Positions 14,896-18,356 of a stretch of DNA of 18,356 bases are shown here, piece by piece. The stretch lies in assembly GCA_948896875.1 (NCBI GenBank), contig CAQUWW010000052.1, forward strand, positions 1 through 18,356. The letters run 5' to 3'. A model generated the notes under the pieces. The model saw only the letters and a program-made list of their open reading frames with translations. It was not told where the DNA came from and made no database searches. Both the position numbers and the translations under genes were made by a program. This DNA comes from an uncultured Acetatifactor sp. (GTDB lineage Bacteria; Bacillota; Clostridia; Lachnospirales; Lachnospiraceae). Positions within the stretch are counted from its first letter, which is position 1; each line of letters begins with the position of its first letter.

Positions 14896-14900
14896 CATAG

Positions 14901-14929
14901 AAAAAGACCTCTACCGCAAACGGTAGAAG
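14901..14929 (-). terminator. Intrinsic terminator of the T-box leader
   Basis: CTTCTACCG and CGGTAGAGG form a 9-bp stem (14908-14916 with 14921-14929, one G-U) with a TTTG loop, followed by TCTTTTT (14901-14907). This is a standard attenuator placed before the por genes. Confidence 0.88.
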
Positions 14930-15130
14930 CCTCCATTTTCTGCTTAATCCCATCTACGACATACCAACATATGCGTCCTCTATTACGGAAGGAACCCGTC
15001 AGCATCTACTTGCATACCTGCTTTGGTGCTGCAACTCAGGAGGGATTTTCCATAGATTCTACTCGTACCGCTTCTCAGCTTTACGCGGCTCTCTGTAAGC
15101 TTTCAAAAATATGTACTCGCTCCGTCATCG
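14930..15130 (-). promoter_or_regulatory. T-box riboswitch leader of the por operon
   Basis: T-boxes sense uncharged tRNA and allow readthrough when an amino acid is scarce. Stem I features are visible: GACGGAGCGAGTA (15114-15126), the distal AGAGAGCCGC...CTGAGAAGCGG, and the closing CCTCCTGAGTTGC. A Stem III-like GACGGGTTCCTTCCGTAATAG (~14980-15000) and a terminator follow. Pairing CAUA/UAUG and GGAG/CUCC leaves an internal loop with AGUA on one side and GGAAAAUC on the other, so the specifier may be AAU (Asn) or AUC (Ile). The usual AGGGUGGNACCG is not seen intact. The terminator arm has AGG-CUUCU-ACCG instead, and a UUGGUAUG lies at about 14960-14967. T-box ancestry is clear; tRNA specificity and present function are not. 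Confidence 0.8.
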
Positions 15131-15149
15131 TCTTTATTAATTTTTTTCT

Positions 15150-15178
15150 ATTCTAATCACAATTTCCGCTTTTGTCAA
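15150..15178 (-). promoter_or_regulatory. Promoter of the por operon
   Basis: TTGACA (15173-15178), exactly 17 nt, then TAGAAT (15150-15155, 5/6). Predicted +1 is near 15143, shortly before T-box Stem I. The -35 overlaps the TGA stop of the upstream ATPase gene, so the two units are packed without a spacer and the ATPase has no terminator of its own. Confidence 0.88.
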
Positions 15179-16158
15179 CAATTTTTTTCAGTTTTGTAGA
15201 AATTTATGCCTTCCATGCCATCCAGAATCGCCTGTTTCATTTTCTCATGCAAATAGGCTTCGTTCAGCTTACCCTTACTGTATTTGAGATAGGATTCCCG
15301 GGTATATTTAACCAGCATTGCCGTAAAAAAGCGCTCCCAGCTGAAATACTTCTTACTTTCAATAAAATCCTCCGGGTGGTTCAGGATGTCCTGTACCGCT
15401 TTTCCGTCAATCATTCCCGATTTCAGTACCAACCATTCAAAAGACTCCGGCAGATAGCATTTTACTTCCGGCCTATATCGCATTAGCTGATATAATTCGT
15501 TCATCTCAGACCCAATTGCCGCACCGTCTGCAATTACCAGTATCGGTTCGTTACCCAATTTTCTCACAGCAGTTTTCAGGTTAGACTTTCCCCCTGCGCC
15601 GAGACAGGCGATCTGATTTTCTTCACAGATTACACTGAAAAACTCATAACCTGAATTAGCGTCTTCCACCACAACAGTCGCTGGCGTTTGCTCCTTATAA
15701 AACAGTTCTGCACTATAGATATGATACAATTCATTATAGGTTCGCTTCAGGTCATGATACTTGCCAGAAGTATGGATACCATAAATTTCGTCCACCGAAT
15801 AGGGCAGATTGGGCAAATCCTCTCTCGTAATTATCACAAAATAATTATCCGAAGCCTTCACTGCCTCGGCAAACTCCTGAGACTTCACGAATTTATTTTC
15901 CTCATCCAGAAAGATGATCTGTTCATGAATATTGGGCAATACAATATTCCAGTCATTTCCGCTGAGTGTCCTGCACGGCCGCCGGCAGTGCACCTCGACA
16001 CCTGAGCTTTCTCCAAGAGCCGCCGCCTGTTCTATAAGGCTGATCAGCTTCGTCTTCCCTGTGGCACTGTCTCCACGGATAATGGTGATATTCCGCCGGA
16101 TATCCAGTTCATAATGGAGCTTATTATTTTGTACGACAATATGATATTTCCCCTTCAT
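15175..16158 (-). CDS. P-loop ATPase of unknown function, partner of the DUF4869 protein
   Basis: A 327-residue protein with an early Walker A 'GDSATGKT' (residues 29-36) and a Walker B-like 'QIIFLDEEN' (Asp85-Glu86). The C-terminal half lacks recognisable enzyme motifs, is Lys/Tyr-rich and soluble. No signal peptide or membrane helix is seen. I do not recognise a known function. The short P-loop domain with a long unique C terminus suggests a regulatory or defence-like NTPase rather than a transporter. The ATG has AAAGGAG 9 nt upstream and lies 3 nt after the DUF4869 stop, so the two form an operon. Confidence 0.85.
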   Translation of the reverse strand: MKGKYHIVVQNNKLHYELDIRRNITIIRGDSATGKTKLISLIEQAAALGESSGVEVHCRRPCRTLSGNDWNIVLPNIHEQIIFLDEENKFVKSQEFAEAVKASDNYFVIITREDLPNLPYSVDEIYGIHTSGKYHDLKRTYNELYHIYSAELFYKEQTPATVVVEDANSGYEFFSVICEENQIACLGAGGKSNLKTAVRKLGNEPILVIADGAAIGSEMNELYQLMRYRPEVKCYLPESFEWLVLKSGMIDGKAVQDILNHPEDFIESKKYFSWERFFTAMLVKYTRESYLKYSKGKLNEAYLHEKMKQAILDGMEGINFYKTEKNC

Positions 16159-16161
16159 ACA

Positions 16162-16611
16162 TCAACGCTCCTTTATTTTCAATGCTTCTTCCAGATATTC
16201 CCCATAGCTGTGAACAGTCACCCCCGTATTGAGCATGATGGCCTCAAACTCCGGCACTTCACTGAAATCCATCACATGATGCAAATTTATAGTCAAATCC
16301 CTCCTCTCACCAATCTTTACAATCCACTTCACACAATTATCCCCGCAGGCAGACGCGTTAAAAATCCTGCCGCTCTCGTCAAATGCCATCAAAATCAAGG
16401 TTTTGACTCCACCGGAAATCTCTTTTACAGGAATTGGTCCAAGTACTGGGCTTTCAATCAGATGTGGGCCGATGACATCTGATTTATCAATGTCTTTGAT
16501 CATCGCAACAGTCAGCGGATCGGTAATCCACTGGTCTTCATATTGATTGTCAAAATAGGTGGGGGGATGATAAACCGCATTTTCCACTTCTCCAAACAGT
16601 ATTTTCAGCAT
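16162..16611 (-). CDS. DUF4869 domain protein
   Basis: About 149 residues from 'MLKILFGEVENAVYHPPTYFD'. 'DKSDVIGPHLIESPVLGPIPV' and 'GGVKTLILMAFDES' blocks follow, which I recognise as DUF4869. The family is of unknown function and often sits next to an ATPase like the one downstream. The frame runs to 16635. I favour ATG 16611 because the predicted +1 of the nearby promoter is about 16635, which would leave no leader for the longer forms; GGAG lies 12 nt upstream, so the start is uncertain. No membrane helices are seen. Confidence 0.82.
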   Translation of the reverse strand: MLKILFGEVENAVYHPPTYFDNQYEDQWITDPLTVAMIKDIDKSDVIGPHLIESPVLGPIPVKEISGGVKTLILMAFDESGRIFNASACGDNCVKWIVKIGERRDLTINLHHVMDFSEVPEFEAIMLNTGVTVHSYGEYLEEALKIKER

Positions 16612-16641
16612 CGCAAACACCATCTCCATTTTCATTTCATG

Positions 16642-16670
16642 ATTATAACTATAGCATACACGCTATGCAA
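16642..16670 (-). promoter_or_regulatory. Candidate promoter of the DUF4869-ATPase operon (weak -35)
   Basis: Perfect TATAAT (16642-16647) with a 17-nt gap to TTGCAT (16665-16670), which matches the -35 consensus at only 3 of 6 positions. A good -10 with a poor -35 is typical of activator-dependent promoters, and a direct repeat starts at the -35. Confidence 0.65.
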
Positions 16671-16710
16671 AAGCAATCGTCACCTGGTTTTCAAAAACAA
16701 TCGTTATCTG
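16668..16710. promoter_or_regulatory. 19-bp direct repeat, candidate regulator site between divergent operons
   Basis: CAAAAGCAATCGTCACCTG (16668-16686) and CAAAAACAATCGTTATCTG (16692-16710) match at 16 of 19 positions, 24 bp from start to start. Paired direct repeats about two helical turns apart are the usual site form for LytTR regulators, and a LytTR gene starts 120 bp away. The sequence does not match the published streptococcal LytTR consensus well, so the assignment is an inference. The position directly upstream of a weak -35 suits activation of the DUF4869 operon. Confidence 0.65.
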
Positions 16711-16830
16711 ATACTATGAAGGAGGGACTCGTTGCCATCTGTCGCAAATTCACTACCACATACGGCAGCGCTATGGATTTTATAAAATTTTGATGATACA
16801 ATCAGAGGCAGATAAGGAGGAGGTGGCATT

Positions 16831-17280
16831 TTGAAAGTTGGGATAAATATTGACCGTTCTGCAGCGGAGATAGAAGTTCTGATTACCACGCCTGAGCAAA
16901 GCAGAACCGTCGAGGCCCTTTATGAACATATAGTCTCGTTCGATAGAAAGAGCCTCGAAAACATAACGGTATATAAAGATGATATAGCTAAAATTGTGAA
17001 TGTGGCTGATATTTTCCGAATCTATACAGGAAATCAAAAAGTCTATATTCAAACCTGTCAGGGCGAGTATATCATACGACACAGATTATATGAATTGGAA
17101 GAGGCACTGGATAAGAAACAATATCTTCGTATCTCCAATTCGGAAATCGTGAATATCAAAAAAATTCGGGATATCGATTTGAGCATAGTAGGAAGAATCT
17201 GTATTCGCTTTTTGGATAATTCGCAGACCTATGTCTCAAGAAGATATATCCCGAGAATCAAAAAATCTTTAGGAATATGA
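16831..17280 (+). CDS. LytTR-family DNA-binding transcriptional regulator
   Basis: A 149-residue protein with a C-terminal LytTR domain (~residues 55-147). It shows 'IFRIYTGNQKVYIQTCQGEY', then 'RISNSEIVNIKKIRDID' and 'YVSRRYIPRIKKSLGI'. The N-terminal ~50 residues are not a response-regulator receiver domain, so it is not part of a standard two-component system. Translation starts at TTG 16831 behind a strong AAGGAGGAGG. DUF3021 follows 9 nt after the stop. LytTR plus membrane-protein pairs (such as HdrRM and BrsRM in streptococci) are autoregulated, with the membrane protein restraining the regulator. A TACAAT at 16797-16802 is a possible -10; no good -35 is seen. Confidence 0.93.
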   Translation: MKVGINIDRSAAEIEVLITTPEQSRTVEALYEHIVSFDRKSLENITVYKDDIAKIVNVADIFRIYTGNQKVYIQTCQGEYIIRHRLYELEEALDKKQYLRISNSEIVNIKKIRDIDLSIVGRICIRFLDNSQTYVSRRYIPRIKKSLGI

Positions 17281-17289
17281 GGTGATATT

Positions 17290-17766
17290 TTGAAAAAGAA
17301 GGCATTGAAGTTTGGAACGGCAGGTTTCCTGTTTGGGTGTTTTGCATATTTGCTGTTTTCGCTGATAGTTTCATTGCGTATTAACACAGGAGATTTCTAT
17401 TTCGCCCTTCCTGCTTTAGCGAACGATTATGAAAACGAATTAGTTGCAGTCATGATTCAGATTGCAACCTTTACCTGGTTTGGAACATTCTGCGGTATAG
17501 CTTATCTGTTTAACGAAAATGTAGCGATTGAACCGGCAAAACAAAGCGCAGGTTATCTGGTTTCACTGACTGTTGGAATGTTGCCATTGGCATGGACCGG
17601 CCAATGGTTCAAGCATATTTTTACAGGTCTATTCAGCTATCTCATTCTTGTTGCTGCTGTTTCGCTGCTTTTCTTCGTGATTGGATTCGTAAAATTGAAA
17701 TCCGATGTCAGAGAAATCAAGCAGGCTATTGGAATTGGCGAGGAGGATACGAATGAAAAGAGTTAA
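17290..17766 (+). CDS. DUF3021 membrane protein, predicted antagonist of the LytTR regulator
   Basis: 158 residues with four predicted membrane helices (about 10-30, 52-75, 86-105 and 113-135) and a charged C-terminal tail ('KLKSDVREIKQAIGIGEEDT'). The fold and size match DUF3021, which is repeatedly found next to LytTR genes. Translation starts at TTG 17290 with GAGGTG overlapping the LytTR stop, so translation is probably coupled. The role as a membrane-bound inhibitor is taken from related LytTR systems and is not shown here. Confidence 0.9.
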   Translation: MKKKALKFGTAGFLFGCFAYLLFSLIVSLRINTGDFYFALPALANDYENELVAVMIQIATFTWFGTFCGIAYLFNENVAIEPAKQSAGYLVSLTVGMLPLAWTGQWFKHIFTGLFSYLILVAAVSLLFFVIGFVKLKSDVREIKQAIGIGEEDTNEKS

Positions 17767-18064
17767 TCTGTCATCAAAACAAATCATCATCTGGATATGT
17801 GTGAACTATGGAATATTTATACTGGCATTTTTCACTTTGGGATTTGTAAGTCACATAAAAAGTGTGGTCATCCTTAACTTTGTCCTGGATGTGCTACTTT
17901 GTGTCGTTTCGCTTGTCCTGAACATACGGCTTTTCTCTGCAAAATATAAAATATCGGTTGTCGGAAAAATCGGTTTACTGTTTGCAACATTATGTTTTTC
18001 AGCATTCACTTATTTTGCTTTCTTAATGCCGGAAAGCGGGTTCCCTCCTGTCCTGTTCAGCTAA
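17753..18064 (+). CDS. Small hypothetical membrane protein
   Basis: 103 residues from ATG 17753, overlapping the end of the DUF3021 gene by 14 nt and preceded by GGAGG 6 nt upstream. Three predicted membrane helices lie near residues 10-30, 37-58 and 68-90. No family is recognised. The overlap makes it the third gene of the LytTR operon, so it may be an additional membrane partner or an effector of the regulator. Its 3' end overlaps the convergent kinase-like gene by 42 nt. Confidence 0.75.
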   Translation: MKRVNLSSKQIIIWICVNYGIFILAFFTLGFVSHIKSVVILNFVLDVLLCVVSLVLNIRLFSAKYKISVVGKIGLLFATLCFSAFTYFAFLMPESGFPPVLFS

Positions 18065-18356
18065 AATATTACTGTTCAAGGCATATTCCAGAAATTTCTG
18101 CGTCTTCGACCAGTACTGAATGCCCCAGTTTTCAAAGTTCCACTCTTCCATATACTGGTTGCACTCATAGTCGATATAGTAAAGCTCTCCGTTCTGCACT
18201 ACAAAATTTGTGGGAAAATAGTCTATGTTGGTATTGGCGGCGTACAGCAGCCTGCACATGGCCCGCAGCTGGTCCATATAAGCAGGCTGCATCTGGTCCC
18301 GCAGAATGATCTCGTAAATGGTATCGCCCCGAATGTATTCCTTCAGAATGCGTTCC
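18023..18356 (-). CDS. Kinase-like (aminoglycoside phosphotransferase fold) protein, 5' end outside the window
   Basis: At least 110 C-terminal residues; the frame stays open to the right edge, so the start is not seen. 'NTNIDYFPTNFVVQNGELYY' then 'IDYECNQY' resembles the catalytic loop plus DFG-like region of APH/choline-kinase-type enzymes: Asp in 'NIDYFPTN', the downstream Asn, and the Asp of 'IDYE' as metal ligand. The His usual before the catalytic Asp region is replaced by Asn. 'EEWNFENWGIQYW' follows. The substrate cannot be deduced. It is convergent with the small membrane protein gene. Confidence 0.7.
   Translation of the reverse strand, partial: ERILKEYIRGDTIYEIILRDQMQPAYMDQLRAMCRLLYAANTNIDYFPTNFVVQNGELYYIDYECNQYMEEWNFENWGIQYWSKTQKFLEYALNSNILAEQDRREPAFRH

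Noticed and set aside
14494..14898. 134-residue minus-strand frame with 15-residue repeats as a normal gene
   Set aside because: Most of it overlaps porC out of frame with Cys/Arg-rich shadow sequence; only the repeat part is of interest and is reported as a repeat.

Overview
The window looks like a chromosome segment from an anaerobic Firmicute, most likely a Lachnospiraceae/Clostridium XIVa relative. That is inferred from several things: a type I-C CRISPR-Cas locus, a T-box leader, a four-subunit 2-oxoacid:ferredoxin oxidoreductase, a LytTR/DUF3021 pair, a DUF4869/ATPase pair, purine-rich Shine-Dalgarno sites and sigma-A style promoters. No species can be named from the sequence alone.

Positions 1-8566 hold a complete subtype I-C CRISPR-Cas system read leftward: cas3, then cas5c-cas8c(-internal cas11c)-cas7-cas4-cas1-cas2, an AT-rich leader, and a CRISPR array that runs off the left edge (6 repeats of 32 nt, 5 full spacers). 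Between cas3 and cas5c lies the most striking element. A single shortened CRISPR repeat sits on the opposite strand (6267-6291). It has its own promoter, with a predicted +1 on the first base of the repeat, and a 17-nt palindrome over its -10 and +1. The 16 bases after it match 13 of 16 bases at 6135-6150, immediately 3' of a TTC motif (the I-C PAM) and just downstream of a near-consensus promoter that reads into cas5c. Two of the three mismatches are at guide positions 6 and 12, which Cascade flips out. This reads as a crRNA-like guide that sends the I-C Cascade to its own promoter: an RNA-based autorepressor of the CreR/CreA kind.

Positions 8567-9204 are mostly empty apart from a possible frameshifted gene remnant and the promoter of a methyl-accepting chemotaxis protein (9205-11178, + strand, with its own terminator). 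Positions 11352-15178 hold a leftward porC-porD-porA-porB operon for a 2-oxoacid:ferredoxin oxidoreductase. It starts from a TTGACA promoter and carries a T-box leader with an intrinsic terminator, followed by GC-rich 45-bp tandem repeats. A 287-nt structured non-coding segment separates porA from porB. T-box control suggests the enzyme may serve amino-acid synthesis by reductive carboxylation rather than catabolism.

Positions 15175-16611 encode a DUF4869 protein and a P-loop ATPase as a two-gene operon. Divergent from it is a LytTR regulator, DUF3021 membrane protein and small membrane protein operon (16831-18064). The shared intergenic region contains a 19-bp direct repeat next to the weak -35 of the DUF4869 promoter, a plausible regulator site. 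The right edge cuts a leftward kinase-like gene whose 3' end overlaps the small membrane protein gene tail to tail.
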